Shown in pieces: positions 9,235 through 18,248 of a DNA stretch of 64,000 nucleotides; the stretch's first letter is position 1, and each line of letters begins with the position of its first letter. The stretch lies in NCBI GenBank assembly GCA_900473205.1, contig UCLB01000022.1:124001-188000 (forward strand). Reading direction: 5' to 3'. The position numbers and the translations under genes were made by a program. This DNA comes from Hyphomicrobiales bacterium. Its GTDB lineage: Bacteria > Pseudomonadota > Alphaproteobacteria > Rhizobiales > Rhizobiaceae. Below the pieces are notes generated by a model. It saw nothing but the letters and a program-made list of their open reading frames with translations, was not told the DNA's origin and searched no databases.

Positions 9235-9939
9235 TTACCCATGTCCGGCCTGTCGCCATGACTGATAATCGTTCAGTGTCTTCGCGGCGATTTTCTGCAT
9301 GGTGGTATCGGTCACGGCCGCCCATGGGTCGCTGCCGCGGGCAGGCACGGTTTCCTGCCCCTGAAGACGGTGCAGCCGCGCGCCATTGGCATCAAGAACA
9401 TCCCACACATAGACCACGGTCACGTTACCGCCATCGGCAAAGGCGGAAAGATAGCCCTTCAGAATGTTCTCAGCCGATGTGTCCGTGGAGGGCCGGATCG
9501 TCAGGCCCTTCGCCTGGGCTTCCGCACCCAGCTGACGCGACAGAGGTGTTACGGCCTGAACGGGTGCGCCGATGATGGGCAAAAACCGGATCGTGCCAGT
9601 GGCGGAAGCAGAGGGCAGGGATGCCGTCTGGGTCCGAGGCTGTGCGGGCGCTGTCTGCTGCGAGGCGACGGGCTGGCCGTATTGTGCGCCGCTTGTCAGT
9701 GCTTGCGCCTGAGCCTGCCGGATGTTTTGCGGTGCGTAGGCCGGAACCTGCGAGGACACGCCTGATGGAGAGCGATCGGCTGCTGCGGCCATCTGGTCGA
9801 GATCGCCTTGATTGACCGGGGTTGATTGCGTGTTGCCATGGCCGACATCGACCAGCGGCGTCAGCGTATCCGTCGTGTTGCAGGCCGATAGGGTGAGGGT
9901 AAGGCTTGGGATTGCAATAACCAACCCTAGCCGCCGCAT
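9235..9939 (-). CDS. Putative exported lipoprotein, unknown function
   Basis: The 234-residue product begins with a lipoprotein signal peptide: MRRLG, a hydrophobic run and the lipobox LSAC, placing the lipidated cysteine at residue 20. Residues 25-110 are low-complexity, rich in Gln, Ala, Ser and Pro. A folded C-terminal half (about 110-234) includes TIRFLPIIGAP and VVYVWDVLDANGARLHR. I do not recognise a named domain. A GAAGGGA ribosome binding site lies ahead of the ATG. It resembles small conserved Rhizobiaceae lipoproteins, probably attached to the envelope; any structural or assembly role is a guess. Confidence 0.75.
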   Translation of the reverse strand: MRRLGLVIAIPSLTLTLSACNTTDTLTPLVDVGHGNTQSTPVNQGDLDQMAAAADRSPSGVSSQVPAYAPQNIRQAQAQALTSGAQYGQPVASQQTAPAQPRTQTASLPSASATGTIRFLPIIGAPVQAVTPLSRQLGAEAQAKGLTIRPSTDTSAENILKGYLSAFADGGNVTVVYVWDVLDANGARLHRLQGQETVPARGSDPWAAVTDTTMQKIAAKTLNDYQSWRQAGHG

Positions 9940-10024
9940 GCCAGATGTCCCTTCATGATGTCTCCCGCCGAACCGTCATTTTGGCGCAATGTACGGTTCG
10001 ACTTCGCTGGGAGTCAAATCGAGA

Positions 10025-11176
10025 TTAAACCGTCAGCAAATCCAGGCTGTGGCGCGAGAGCGATTCCGGGGCGCCTTCCGTGGTCAGATAGGTCTGCCCC
10101 AGTGTCATGGCGAGGCCTGAGTCACTGTCCATGATGATCATGTGGACGAAGAGCGTCATATTGGGCAGGATTTCCTGCGTATTGCCCGCATAGAACATCT
10201 GATGCTCCATCCAGGACGGCGAGAAGCGCGCGCCGAGCGAATAACCGCAGGCATTGAGACGGTGACGCGTCAGGCCGCGCTCATCCATGATGCGGGCGTG
10301 CACGTCGAAGACGTCGCCAAACGTGTTGCCGGGCCGAAGAACCTCTTCGATCGCGCGGATGTTCTCTGCACAGGCATTATAGAGTTCTTTCTGACGAAAC
10401 TCCGGCTCGCCAATGACTATGGTTCGCATCATGGCGGCATGATAGTGCGCGCTGACGCCAGCCCATTCGAGTGTCAACTGATCCTTCTCATCCAGCTTGC
10501 GGCGACCGGCCTTGTAACGGCAGAGCAGCGCATCCGGGCCGGAGCCGATGATGAATTCATTGGCCGGATAGTCGCCGCCGCCTGCAAAGACGGCACCCTG
10601 CATGGCAGCGAGGATGTCCGCCTCATCGGCGCCCGGTGCCACGATCTTCAGCGCTGCATCCAATGCGTCATCCGCCAGCTCACCCGCACGCTTGGCATGG
10701 GCCACTTCGGCAGGGCTCTTGACGAGGCGCAGCGTGCTGACGAGGCTCGATGCGTCGATGATCTGGCCGAAGCTGGCCAATTGGTTGTCGAGAAGACGAG
10801 CGACGCGCCCGGTCATGCCGTGGGTGTCGAATTCGATGCCGATGCGGCAACCCAGCAGGTCCATCTCGCTCAAAAGGTTTTTGAGGTCGAGGGTCGGGTC
10901 CGCGTTGAGACGATCCACCCAGATGACGATGTCTTCGATGATGGAGGTCTGGCGGGCCTGACGCAGATCGGCAGAGCGCGTCAGAAGCGTCATGGTGCCA
11001 TCGGCCTTGACGATCAGCGTCTGGAAAAAGCAGTAGCCGAATGTGTCGTAGCCCGTCAGCCAGTACATGCTTTCCTGCGCAAACAGCAGCATCGCATCAA
11101 GCTTTTCTTCCGCCATCTTGTCCATCAGGCGGGTGCGGCGTGCCTCGAATTCGGCAGTGTCGAAGTGCAAGGCCAT
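10025..11176 (-). CDS. M24 (creatinase/aminopeptidase P) family protein without metal ligands
   Basis: A 383-residue two-domain protein with the creatinase N-terminal domain (about 1-150) and a pita-bread M24 domain (about 160-375). The five metal ligands of aminopeptidase P (Asp, Asp, His, Glu, Glu) are not seen: the first Asp site reads LEWAG, the second falls in YHAAMMRT, the His site reads CGYSLG and the Glu sites read FVHMII and TLGQTY. It should therefore not be a metallopeptidase. Metal-independent relatives include creatinase and ectoine hydrolase, so hydrolysis of a small C-N compound is more likely. It starts one base after the pgeF stop codon, indicating translational coupling. Confidence 0.8.
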   Translation of the reverse strand: MALHFDTAEFEARRTRLMDKMAEEKLDAMLLFAQESMYWLTGYDTFGYCFFQTLIVKADGTMTLLTRSADLRQARQTSIIEDIVIWVDRLNADPTLDLKNLLSEMDLLGCRIGIEFDTHGMTGRVARLLDNQLASFGQIIDASSLVSTLRLVKSPAEVAHAKRAGELADDALDAALKIVAPGADEADILAAMQGAVFAGGGDYPANEFIIGSGPDALLCRYKAGRRKLDEKDQLTLEWAGVSAHYHAAMMRTIVIGEPEFRQKELYNACAENIRAIEEVLRPGNTFGDVFDVHARIMDERGLTRHRLNACGYSLGARFSPSWMEHQMFYAGNTQEILPNMTLFVHMIIMDSDSGLAMTLGQTYLTTEGAPESLSRHSLDLLTV

Positions 11177-11177
11177 A

Positions 11178-11972
11178 TTAGTTCTCCAGAATTGCTATTG
11201 CTGAAATCTGCCGCCCGTAATCCGGTTCCGAACGATGTGTCGTCCGACGGAAAGAATAAAAGCGGTCGTCATCGGGATAGGTGCAGAGCCCGAGGTTTTC
11301 TGCCTGCACGCCAGCGGCGATCAGGCGGTCCACGGTCAGCTGTTTGAGATCGAAAAAGGCATGACCAGCATTCGGCGATGGCGATAAATAATCCGCGTGG
11401 GCGGGGTTCATGTCTTTCAGGCTTTCCACGCGCTCCGGCCCGACCTCGTAATTTTCCTGGCAGATGGACGGGCCGAGAGCCGCGACGATGCGCTCCCGCT
11501 TTGCACCGAGGGCGATCATGGCTTCGATGGTGTTTTCCAGAACGCCTGACACGGCACCCTTCCAGCCTGCGTGGGCTGCACCCACCACGCCCGCCTGCGC
11601 ATCCGCAAACAGGATCGGCCCGCAATCGGCGCTCAGCACGCCGATGACGACGCCGGGCGTTGCCGTCACCATGGCATCGGCCTGCGGGCGGTCGCCTTCA
11701 TAAGTGCCATCCACCACGACGACGTCGGGTGAATGGACTTGATGGACGGTTGCGAGTTTTTCCAACGGCAGATCAAACCATTGCGCCACGCGTTTTCTGT
11801 TTTCGAGAACCGCGTCGCGCTCATCCTGAGAGCCCAGACCAACATTGAGCCCACGATAAATGCCTTCCGAGACACCGCCATGACGGGTGAAGAAGCCATG
11901 GCGGATATGTTTGCCGGTGGCGGAGGCGAGCAGAGGGCTTTGAAGGGGAAGCGGCAGAGTTTCGTCCTGCAT
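11178..11972 (-). CDS. pgeF: Peptidoglycan editing factor / purine nucleoside phosphorylase-like multicopper family protein PgeF
   Basis: The 264-residue protein has the YfiH/DUF152 signature: HGFFTRHGGVS at the N-terminus, HQVHS in the middle, then SADCGPILFAD and AAHAGWKGAV, which supply the His and Cys metal ligands. Members of this family remove wrongly incorporated amino acids during peptidoglycan synthesis in E. coli and have purine nucleoside activity in other bacteria. It precedes the M24 gene by one base and follows the MidA-like gene by about 146 bp on the same strand, consistent with a housekeeping lgt-midA-pgeF run. Confidence 0.9.
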   Translation of the reverse strand: MQDETLPLPLQSPLLASATGKHIRHGFFTRHGGVSEGIYRGLNVGLGSQDERDAVLENRKRVAQWFDLPLEKLATVHQVHSPDVVVVDGTYEGDRPQADAMVTATPGVVIGVLSADCGPILFADAQAGVVGAAHAGWKGAVSGVLENTIEAMIALGAKRERIVAALGPSICQENYEVGPERVESLKDMNPAHADYLSPSPNAGHAFFDLKQLTVDRLIAAGVQAENLGLCTYPDDDRFYSFRRTTHRSEPDYGRQISAIAILEN

Positions 11973-12118
11973 TACGGTGTCAATCCTTGGCGATGTCGCT
12001 GATTTGAAACGAATATTCGCGAGCGAGTGTTTCCGGTGAAGCGCATCACATGGGATGCAGGCGGCAGTTTGTTACTGCTTCGAATTGGCGCGATGTTGGC
12101 CCAAGCCCGGTGCCGCTG

Positions 12119-13219
12119 TCAATCCAGTGCGCGGAACGGCAGCAGATGCACGGGCGTGCTGGACACGGCCAGCACCTTGAAAAGCTCGCCCATCTTGCCC
12201 ACGCCTTCACCCGCCAGCCGGTTGACGGCTTCGGCAATCTCCAGCGTCTGGTCCGGCGTTGCGTTCGCGGCCAATGCTTGTGCGCGTTCCCTCAAGCCCA
12301 AGCCATACAAAAAGTCGCCCTGCGGCAGGCAGCCATTGATGTGGATGCCGTTGCTTTCAGCGGTTTTGACGAGGCTTTCGAAATCCACATGGCTGGTCAA
12401 ATCCGCTTCGCCCGGATGCGCCAGAACCGGGTCGAATTCGTGCATGCGCAGCGCCTGCAACGTATCGCCGAAGCCGGAAACGATGTGGCCATAATCGATG
12501 ATGAGGGCCGTACCGCCCTGGATTTTCAGTTTCTGGGCCATCGCCGCCATCACGGCTTCGCGGGCAGGGGAATATTCGAAGATCGCACCGATCGGCTGAC
12601 GCTCGGGGAAGGGCGGCAGAAGGTCGGGATCGACGCTGGCAAGGCCTGTTGTGAAGACGAGTTCATCCTGCGCATCGAGCGCCACGGCGCGCTCGCGAAA
12701 ACCCTGTGGCGTTTTGACGAACTGGCGGATGGGAATGGCGTCGAACAGTTCATTGGCAGCAATGAGCAGGAAGCCGGGTGGAACATCCTCGAAGCTTTCA
12801 TGCCAGGAAATCTTGGTCCCATGGCTGGCAAGCGTCGTCTGTTGTGTCTCGGTCAGACGCGGGCTGGTTTCCACCAGATGCACGCTCATGGTTTCGTAGA
12901 GCGGCGGGGCGATGCGCTGGATGACCCGCAGCATATCCGCCATCATCGTGCCGCGACCGGGGCCGATTTCCACCAGACGGGCATTGGCCAGTGTACCGTG
13001 GCGCTGCCACGCGTGAACGATGAAGACGCCAAGCATTTCACCGAACAACTGGCTGACTTCCGGCGCGGTCACGAAATCGCCCGTGCGGCCAAAGGGCTGA
13101 CGGGTCTTGTAATAGCCGTGTTCAGGGTCCGCCAGGCACAGCGAGAAGAAGTCGGTCACGCTCATGGGGCCGTTGAGACGGATCAGCGATTTGATGCGGC
13201 GTGCGAGCGGTGTCGGCAT
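12119..13219 (-). CDS. MidA/NDUFAF7-family SAM-dependent methyltransferase
   Basis: A 366-residue protein with the family's opening (RIKSLIRLNGPMSVTDFF), the HGYYKTRQPFGRTGDFVTAPE block and the SAM-binding loop LVEIGPGRGTMMADML. Mitochondrial relatives methylate an arginine of a complex I subunit early in assembly. By extension this could act on NADH dehydrogenase, but the bacterial role is not settled. It starts 6 bp after the lgt stop codon, so the two are almost certainly co-transcribed. Confidence 0.88.
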   Translation of the reverse strand: MPTPLARRIKSLIRLNGPMSVTDFFSLCLADPEHGYYKTRQPFGRTGDFVTAPEVSQLFGEMLGVFIVHAWQRHGTLANARLVEIGPGRGTMMADMLRVIQRIAPPLYETMSVHLVETSPRLTETQQTTLASHGTKISWHESFEDVPPGFLLIAANELFDAIPIRQFVKTPQGFRERAVALDAQDELVFTTGLASVDPDLLPPFPERQPIGAIFEYSPAREAVMAAMAQKLKIQGGTALIIDYGHIVSGFGDTLQALRMHEFDPVLAHPGEADLTSHVDFESLVKTAESNGIHINGCLPQGDFLYGLGLRERAQALAANATPDQTLEIAEAVNRLAGEGVGKMGELFKVLAVSSTPVHLLPFRALD

Positions 13220-13225
13220 GGTGTG

Positions 13226-14077
13226 TTATCCGGTTGTCTCTGTTGCCACCGCGCGGCGCGCGCGTAGAACGGCCCAAACGCCGAGAAGGAACATGGGTGT
13301 CGAGAGTACCATGCCCATGGTCAGCCAATTTCCTGCAAGATAGCCGATCTGCGCATCCGGCTCGCGGAAGAATTCCACGAAGATTCGGGAAAGCGCATAG
13401 CCGCATACAAAAACGCCAGTCACGGTGCCGGGACTTTTCAGCGCCTTGAAACCATAGATAAGAATGGCAAGCACGATCAGCAATACGATGCCTTCGAGAC
13501 CTGCTTCATAAAGCTGGCTGGGATGGCGCGCAAAAGGACCGCCCGTCGGGAAAACCACCGCCCAAGGCACATCCGTCAAGCGGCCCCACAATTCACCATT
13601 GATGAAATTGGCGATGCGGCCGAAGAACAGGCCGAGCGGGGCGACAGCTGCGATGATGTCGAACATGCTCCAGACCGGAATACCGTTGCGGCGCGCAAAC
13701 AGGATCATCGCCAGCGTCGTGCCGATCAGCCCGCCATGGAACGACATGCCGCCATTCCAGATCTGCAATGCGCGGATCGGGTTTTCGACCACCGCTGCCA
13801 TATCGTAAAACAGGATATAGCCAATGCGTCCGCCCAGCACGATGCCTGCGGCTGCCCAGACGATGAAATCATCGAGATGAACAGGCGTTACGGGCGATTT
13901 CTCATGCGGCCACAAGCGGTCGGCAATGCTTAGGCTGCGGGCATAATACCAGCCCAGCATGATGCCGAAGACATAGGCGATACCGTACCAATGGATGGGC
14001 AGCGGGCCCAGGTTGAATGCCACCGGATCGATGTTCGGGAAGGGCATGATCGAAAACTGGGCGAGGGGTCCAAACAA
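13226..14077 (-). CDS. lgt: Prolipoprotein diacylglyceryl transferase
   Basis: An inner-membrane enzyme that moves diacylglycerol from phosphatidylglycerol to the lipobox cysteine of prolipoproteins. The Lgt signature is clear: [12 protein letters not shown] near the start, [24 protein letters not shown], the catalytic-region [13 protein letters not shown] and the C-terminal HPSQLYEA block. About seven membrane segments are present. No ATG is well placed. The TTG at 14077 gives a usual-length N-terminus of 283 residues, while an ATG at 14047 (MPFPNIDP) would shorten it by ten. An in-frame TAA lies just upstream. It heads the run with the MidA-like gene. Confidence 0.95.
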   Translation of the reverse strand: MFGPLAQFSIMPFPNIDPVAFNLGPLPIHWYGIAYVFGIMLGWYYARSLSIADRLWPHEKSPVTPVHLDDFIVWAAAGIVLGGRIGYILFYDMAAVVENPIRALQIWNGGMSFHGGLIGTTLAMILFARRNGIPVWSMFDIIAAVAPLGLFFGRIANFINGELWGRLTDVPWAVVFPTGGPFARHPSQLYEAGLEGIVLLIVLAILIYGFKALKSPGTVTGVFVCGYALSRIFVEFFREPDAQIGYLAGNWLTMGMVLSTPMFLLGVWAVLRARRAVATETTG

Positions 14078-14267
14078 ATCGCGTATTCCATTGTCATTGC
14101 GTTAAGGGCAAGGAACTTCAGAGGGCTCACTTCAAGAAACGGATATCTCAATCATTCTTTTCCCGGAGCGGGAAAATGGCGACTGAAAAGGGTGCGGTCA
14201 AGGCGATTCTTCGGCACCATCGTGACAGCGTTAAACTGAGTGGCTGTGAGGGGTGGTTCCTTATTTT

Positions 14268-14285
14268 GCTTGCAACGTCGCAAGC
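14268..14285. repeat. 6-bp inverted repeat upstream of ubiK-like gene
   Basis: gcttgc (14268-14273) and gcaagc (14280-14285) flank a 6-nt spacer about 70 bp ahead of the ubiK-like start, a position suitable for an operator. No partner protein can be named. Confidence 0.3.
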
Positions 14286-14356
14286 GAGTGCCTACCTGAA
14301 AGATATGGACCGGAAGGGCGAACGGCCTTTCCTGATACTGACGAGGACATCGCCCC

Positions 14357-14620
14357 ATGAGTACGACAGGAACCAACCGTATTTTCGATGAATTCGCAAA
14401 GCTGATGACGGATGCGGCGGGCGCAGCCCAAGGTATGCGCAAGGAAGTGGAGCAGGCATTTCACGCGCAGGCGGAGCGGTGGCTGAACAGCCTCGATCTG
14501 GTCAAGCGCGAGGAATTCGAAGCCGTGCGCGAAATGGCCATTCAGGCCCGCGATGAAAACGATGCGCTGCGTGCGCGCCTCGATGCGCTGGAAGCAAAGC
14601 TCTCCGCGACCGCTTCGTAA
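14357..14620 (+). CDS. ubiK: UbiK/BMFP-domain ubiquinone biosynthesis accessory factor
   Basis: An 87-residue, almost wholly helical coiled-coil protein. It has the BMFP layout: an N-terminal amphipathic stretch (IFDEFAKLMTDAAGAAQGM), the LDLVKREEFEAVREMA core and the final heptad segment ENDALRARLDALEAKL. The E. coli relative (YqiC/UbiK) assists the Ubi complex in ubiquinone synthesis under oxygen. It is a single gene ended by a strong intrinsic terminator and divergent from lgt. The gene symbol is by family only. Confidence 0.85.
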   Translation: MSTTGTNRIFDEFAKLMTDAAGAAQGMRKEVEQAFHAQAERWLNSLDLVKREEFEAVREMAIQARDENDALRARLDALEAKLSATAS

Positions 14621-14645
14621 AGCGCAAACAACCCCTTTGATTCTG

Positions 14646-14677
14646 ATGCCGGGCCTTCCCCAAGGTCCGGCATTTTT
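14646..14677 (+). terminator. Intrinsic terminator of the ubiK-like gene
   Basis: Arms 14646-14657 and 14662-14673 (12 bp with one G-T pair) enclose a CCCC loop and are followed by TTTTT. It lies 26 bp beyond the stop codon. Confidence 0.92.
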
Positions 14678-14678
14678 C

Positions 14679-15072
14679 GTTTTTGTGTCATTTCGAAGCA
14701 GTTTGCACCGCAGTGGGGATTCGGCAGGGGTAAGCAAGCGATTTCATTCAGTTTTTTTTAACGTCTGTGGAAACACCCGAAAAACGCAATTGGCAGAGTC
14801 AGTTATGACTCACAACTGAGGTTTTGTACGAGGAGATATACACAGTTCTGATTGCAAAATCCCCAAGCTGGGGGTGGCGCGCGGACTCGCTCGTTATACA
14901 CTGATTTTAAATGATGATTCGTAATGTACTCGGTAAGCTCCAGACAGGTTAACTGCGTTATTCTGGCGGCGTCGGGCATCATCCCAAACTGTTGTAACCC
15001 GGCATTTGTGTGTGCGTTTTTGTGCCTTTGCGTGCGAGACAAAACATTCATTTCCGGCTGAGAAGGTGCCGT
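14679..15072. other. Gene-free stretch ahead of the ybjN-like gene
   Basis: No gene is recognised. It holds an inverted repeat GAGTCA-GTTA-TGACTC (14796-14811) and a small CCCC/GGGG hairpin near 14868-14881. These could belong to the promoter or leader of the ybjN-proC transcript. Confidence 0.4.
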
Positions 15073-15573
15073 ATGAGCCTAATGGAATTTGAAGTCGAGC
15101 GTTACTCCAACCCGGTCGATATGATCGAGTTCGTTGCCGCGTCCAACGACTGGTCGTTCGAACGCTCCGGCGAAGATGAAATTGCCATGACGGTCGAAGG
15201 CCGTTGGGCGGATTATCATGTTTCGTTTTCATGGATGGAACAGTTCGAAGCGCTGCATCTTGCCTGCGCTTTCGATATCAAGATTGCCGATCACAGGGTC
15301 AACGAAGTCATCCGTCTTCTGGCGCAGGTCAATGGCCAGACGCTGATGGGTCACTTCGATCTGTGGCGTCAGGAAGACGTCATTATCTTCCGCCAGTCTT
15401 TGTTGCTGGCGGGCGGTGCAGAACCAACGAACCAGCAGGTCGAGGTTCTTCTGTCCAGTGCGCTCGAAGCCTGCGAGCAGTATTTCCAGGCATTCCAGTT
15501 CGTCGTCTGGTCCGGTATGGAAGCCAAGGCTGCCATGGAAGCCGCATTGTTCGAAACGGTTGGAGAAGCCTAA
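15073..15573 (+). CDS. YbjN domain-containing protein
   Basis: A 166-residue acidic protein starting MSLMEFEVERYSNP, preceded by AGAAGGTG. A longer frame from 15010 is rejected because the extra residues look non-coding and this site fits better. The sequence fits the YbjN (bacterial sensory transduction regulator) fold, with NDWSFERSGEDEIAMTVEGRWADYHVSFSW and a helical C-terminus. These proteins resemble type III secretion chaperones and are thought to modulate signalling; none is well characterised in rhizobia. It ends 4 bp before proC, so the two are co-transcribed and probably translationally coupled. Confidence 0.85.
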   Translation: MSLMEFEVERYSNPVDMIEFVAASNDWSFERSGEDEIAMTVEGRWADYHVSFSWMEQFEALHLACAFDIKIADHRVNEVIRLLAQVNGQTLMGHFDLWRQEDVIIFRQSLLLAGGAEPTNQQVEVLLSSALEACEQYFQAFQFVVWSGMEAKAAMEAALFETVGEA

Positions 15574-15577
15574 AGCC

Positions 15578-16396
15578 ATGGTATCGCTCGCATCGGGTCC
15601 ACTCGTTCTCATCGGCGCCGGCAATATGGGCGGCGCTCTGCTTTCGGGCTGGTTGAAAAAGGGTGTCACGGGGTCTTCGATCATCGTTGTCGATCCCGGC
15701 CCCTCCGATGCGATGATGGGCCTGATCCGCGAATCCGGTGCGACGCATCTGACGCAAGCGCCGACGGATAAGACAGCCGGCATCCTGTTTCTGGCCATCA
15801 AGCCACAAATGATGGATGCCGTGCTGCCGCCACTAAAGCCAATCGTTGGGCCTCAGACCGTGGTCGTTTCGATTGCGGCGGGCAAAACGCTCTCCGGGAT
15901 CGAGGCCCTTATCGGAAAATCTGCCGCCATTCGTGCCATGCCGAATACGCCTGCCATGGTCGGGCGTGGTGTGACGGGGGCCTATGCGAACGAAGCCGTC
16001 ACCGAGCAGCAGCGCTTGCTGGTGGAAACCCTTTTGAAAGTCAGCGGCCCGGTGGAATGGGTGGCGACGGAAGCGGATATCGATGCCGTGACCGCCGTTT
16101 CCGGCAGCGGTCCGGCTTACGTCTTTTATCTCGTGGAGTGCATGGCGGAGGCAGGCCGTAAAGCCGGTCTGCCGGCGGACCTCGCCATGCGTCTTGCTCG
16201 GGAAACCGTCGCGGGGGCTGGTGAATTGCTTCACCAGTCCCCCGAAGAGGCCTCGCGCCTGCGCAAGAATGTGACTTCGCCCGGCGGCACCACCGCAGCG
16301 GCGTTATCCGTTCTGATGGCAGACGAGGGCATGCAGCCGCTATTCGACAAGGCGATAGCCGCCGCGAAAAAGCGTGCGGAAGAACTGGCTGTGTAA
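15578..16396 (+). CDS. proC: Pyrroline-5-carboxylate reductase
   Basis: Catalyses the last step of proline synthesis, reducing pyrroline-5-carboxylate with NAD(P)H in the cytoplasm. The 272-residue protein has the Rossmann loop VLIGAGNMGGALLSGW, the AIRAMPNTPAMVGRGVTG block and the ProC C-terminal signature (ETVAGAGELL...KNVTSPGGTTAAAL). The ATG at 15578 was preferred over an upstream start at 15416, which would lie inside the ybjN-like gene. It follows that gene by 4 bp and precedes csaA by 58 bp. Confidence 0.97.
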   Translation: MVSLASGPLVLIGAGNMGGALLSGWLKKGVTGSSIIVVDPGPSDAMMGLIRESGATHLTQAPTDKTAGILFLAIKPQMMDAVLPPLKPIVGPQTVVVSIAAGKTLSGIEALIGKSAAIRAMPNTPAMVGRGVTGAYANEAVTEQQRLLVETLLKVSGPVEWVATEADIDAVTAVSGSGPAYVFYLVECMAEAGRKAGLPADLAMRLARETVAGAGELLHQSPEEASRLRKNVTSPGGTTAAALSVLMADEGMQPLFDKAIAAAKKRAEELAV

Positions 16397-16454
16397 GAAG
16401 AGTGCGATGCCCTTTGAGGGTTTGGCAGTTCTATGCTTTGCGTAAGGAGACTGG

Positions 16455-16799
16455 ATGATGAGTGAAGAGATCAGCTACGGCGATTTCGAAAAGGTCGATA
16501 TTCGTGTCGGCACCATCATTGAGGCTGAACCTTTTCCAGAAGCGCGAAAGCCCGCATTCAAGATCAAGATCGATTTCGGACCGGAGATCGGAATCAAAAA
16601 ATCCTCCGCCCAGATCACCGCGCATTACACGCTGGAAACGCTGGTCGGACGGCAGGTGCTTGGCGTCGTCAACTTTCCACCCCGCCAGATCGGCCCGTTC
16701 CGCTCCGAAGTCCTGACGCTCGGCTTTGCCGACAAGGAGGGTGCCATCGTTCTCGCCGCCGTGGAACAGGCTGTTCCCAATGGCGAGAGGATGTGCTGA
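16455..16799 (+). CDS. csaA: CsaA-type tRNA-binding/chaperone protein
   Basis: A 114-residue single-domain OB-fold protein with the EMAP-II-like tRNA-binding features: [26 protein letters not shown] at the N-terminus and [24 protein letters not shown] in the centre. CsaA binds tRNA in bacteria and has chaperone-like activity linked to protein export in Bacillus. Two adjacent ATG codons (16455 and 16458) follow an AAGGAG site; either may be used. It is probably the third gene of the ybjN-proC-csaA run and meets the histidine kinase gene tail to tail. Confidence 0.93.
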   Translation: MMSEEISYGDFEKVDIRVGTIIEAEPFPEARKPAFKIKIDFGPEIGIKKSSAQITAHYTLETLVGRQVLGVVNFPPRQIGPFRSEVLTLGFADKEGAIVLAAVEQAVPNGERMC

Positions 16800-16828
16800 C
16801 GCGAATTTCTTAAGCGCGCTCCCGTCCG

Positions 16829-18208
16829 CTAGGCCGGGATTTTCACGATCACACGCAAGCCGCCCAGCGGGCTGTCATCCAGCGTCACATCTCCGCCGTG
16901 GCTTCTCGCAATATCCCGGACGATGGAAAGGCCAAGCCCGGTGCCGGATGCGTTGAGATTGCGCGCCTCGTCCAGACGATAGAACGGTTTGAAAACGTCC
17001 TCGCGGGATTGCTCCGGTATGCCCGGGCCATCGTCATCGAATGTCAGCATGATAGACCTTGGCGCTTGATGCGCTTCCACGTTGAGCGTGCTGGCATAGC
17101 GATGGGCATTCGCGGCCAGATTGCCGATCAGGCGTGCGAAAGCATTAGGCCGTACCGAAAGCTCCGTGACGCCGTTCAGCTTGTAACTGAAGCTTTTGCC
17201 GCACATCTGGAAATCGCTGGAGAAGCGGTCAAACAGGGGCGTGAGTTCCAGCGTTCCGACGCTTTCTTCGGCATCATCACGCGCAAAGGCGAGATAGGCC
17301 TCCAGCATGGACTGCATGTCGTCCACGTCCTTGTCCAAGCCTTCCAAATCCGGATTGTCGCCCGCCAGCGCCAGCTGAAGCTTGAAGCGGGTCAGGATCG
17401 TGCGCAGATCGTGGCTGACACCGTTCAGCATGGCAGTGCGCTGTTCCATCTGCCGTTCTATCCGCTCCCGCATCAGAATGAAGGCGAGACCGGCACGGCG
17501 GACCTCATCGGCTCCTCGCGGGGAGTAGGCGGTTATCTTCTGGCCGCGACCGAAGCTTTCCGCCGCCTTCGCCAGCGCCAGAATGGGCCTGATCTGCCCG
17601 CGCAAAAAGAGAATGGATATTCCAAGCAGCACCAGCGACGCGCCGCCCATCCAGACCAGGAAGATATGGGTGTTGGAGGCATAGGCCTGGCTGCGACGGG
17701 TAAAGACGCGCAGCGTCTTGTCGGCCAGCTGAATGCGGATTTCCACCAGTGCACCATTGCCGAACGTATCCAGCCAGAACGGCTTGCCGATCTGCTGCTG
17801 AATCTGATCAGACAGGATGGTGTCGAGGATGGAGAACAACGGCTGGGCGCGGGGCTCCGGTAGCGGCGTTTTCGGCTCGATATAGATGCTGAGGTCAAGA
17901 CGCTCGCGGGCGATGCGGATGACGCGCTGATAATCGTCTTCTTCCGGGTCGGTTTCCAGCAATTGGATGACGGCGGCGATATCTCGGGTCACGGCGGCTG
18001 AAAGCCGTTCCGTCACCATTTGCCAGTGGCGTTCCATGAAGACGGCGGCGACGACCACCTGCAACAGCACCATCGGCAGAATGATGATGAGCAGCGAGCG
18101 CGTGTAGAGGCCAGTCGGCAGCCAGTGGCGAAGCCAGCGCACGGAAAACCGCCAGGCGCGGGCAGGCGCGCTGTTTCTCGCGGCATTGAGGAAATCAAGG
18201 CTTGCCAT
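16829..18208 (-). CDS. EnvZ-like sensor histidine kinase
   Basis: A 459-residue inner-membrane kinase. Membrane segments lie at about 36-58 and 182-203 and enclose a ~120-residue periplasmic domain. A HAMP linker follows, then the H-box GVSHDLRTILTRFKLQLAL (His 266 as phosphoacceptor) and HATPase motifs (NLAANAHRYA, DDGPGIP, GTGLGLSIV). The Pro normally after HDLRT is Ile here. The extended N-terminus before the first membrane segment is basic. It is the third gene of a MarR / response regulator / kinase operon on the minus strand, so it should phosphorylate the regulator encoded just upstream. Confidence 0.93.
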   Translation of the reverse strand: MASLDFLNAARNSAPARAWRFSVRWLRHWLPTGLYTRSLLIIILPMVLLQVVVAAVFMERHWQMVTERLSAAVTRDIAAVIQLLETDPEEDDYQRVIRIARERLDLSIYIEPKTPLPEPRAQPLFSILDTILSDQIQQQIGKPFWLDTFGNGALVEIRIQLADKTLRVFTRRSQAYASNTHIFLVWMGGASLVLLGISILFLRGQIRPILALAKAAESFGRGQKITAYSPRGADEVRRAGLAFILMRERIERQMEQRTAMLNGVSHDLRTILTRFKLQLALAGDNPDLEGLDKDVDDMQSMLEAYLAFARDDAEESVGTLELTPLFDRFSSDFQMCGKSFSYKLNGVTELSVRPNAFARLIGNLAANAHRYASTLNVEAHQAPRSIMLTFDDDGPGIPEQSREDVFKPFYRLDEARNLNASGTGLGLSIVRDIARSHGGDVTLDDSPLGGLRVIVKIPA

Positions 18209-18248
18209 TTTTTCGCCTATTCCAATCCGCGTGCGCTGCGCACACGCT

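Noticed and set aside
10142-11347. A 401-codon plus-strand frame over the M24 gene
   Set aside because: Antisense to a gene with clear family similarity and coupling to pgeF.
12050-13267. A 405-codon plus-strand frame over the MidA-like gene
   Set aside because: Shadow of the minus-strand gene, which has the SAM-binding loop and tight spacing to lgt.
13930-14151. A second frame over the 5' end of lgt suggesting a frameshift
   Set aside because: The other frame's translation has no Lgt similarity. The lgt frame itself starts well at TTG 14077 after an in-frame stop.
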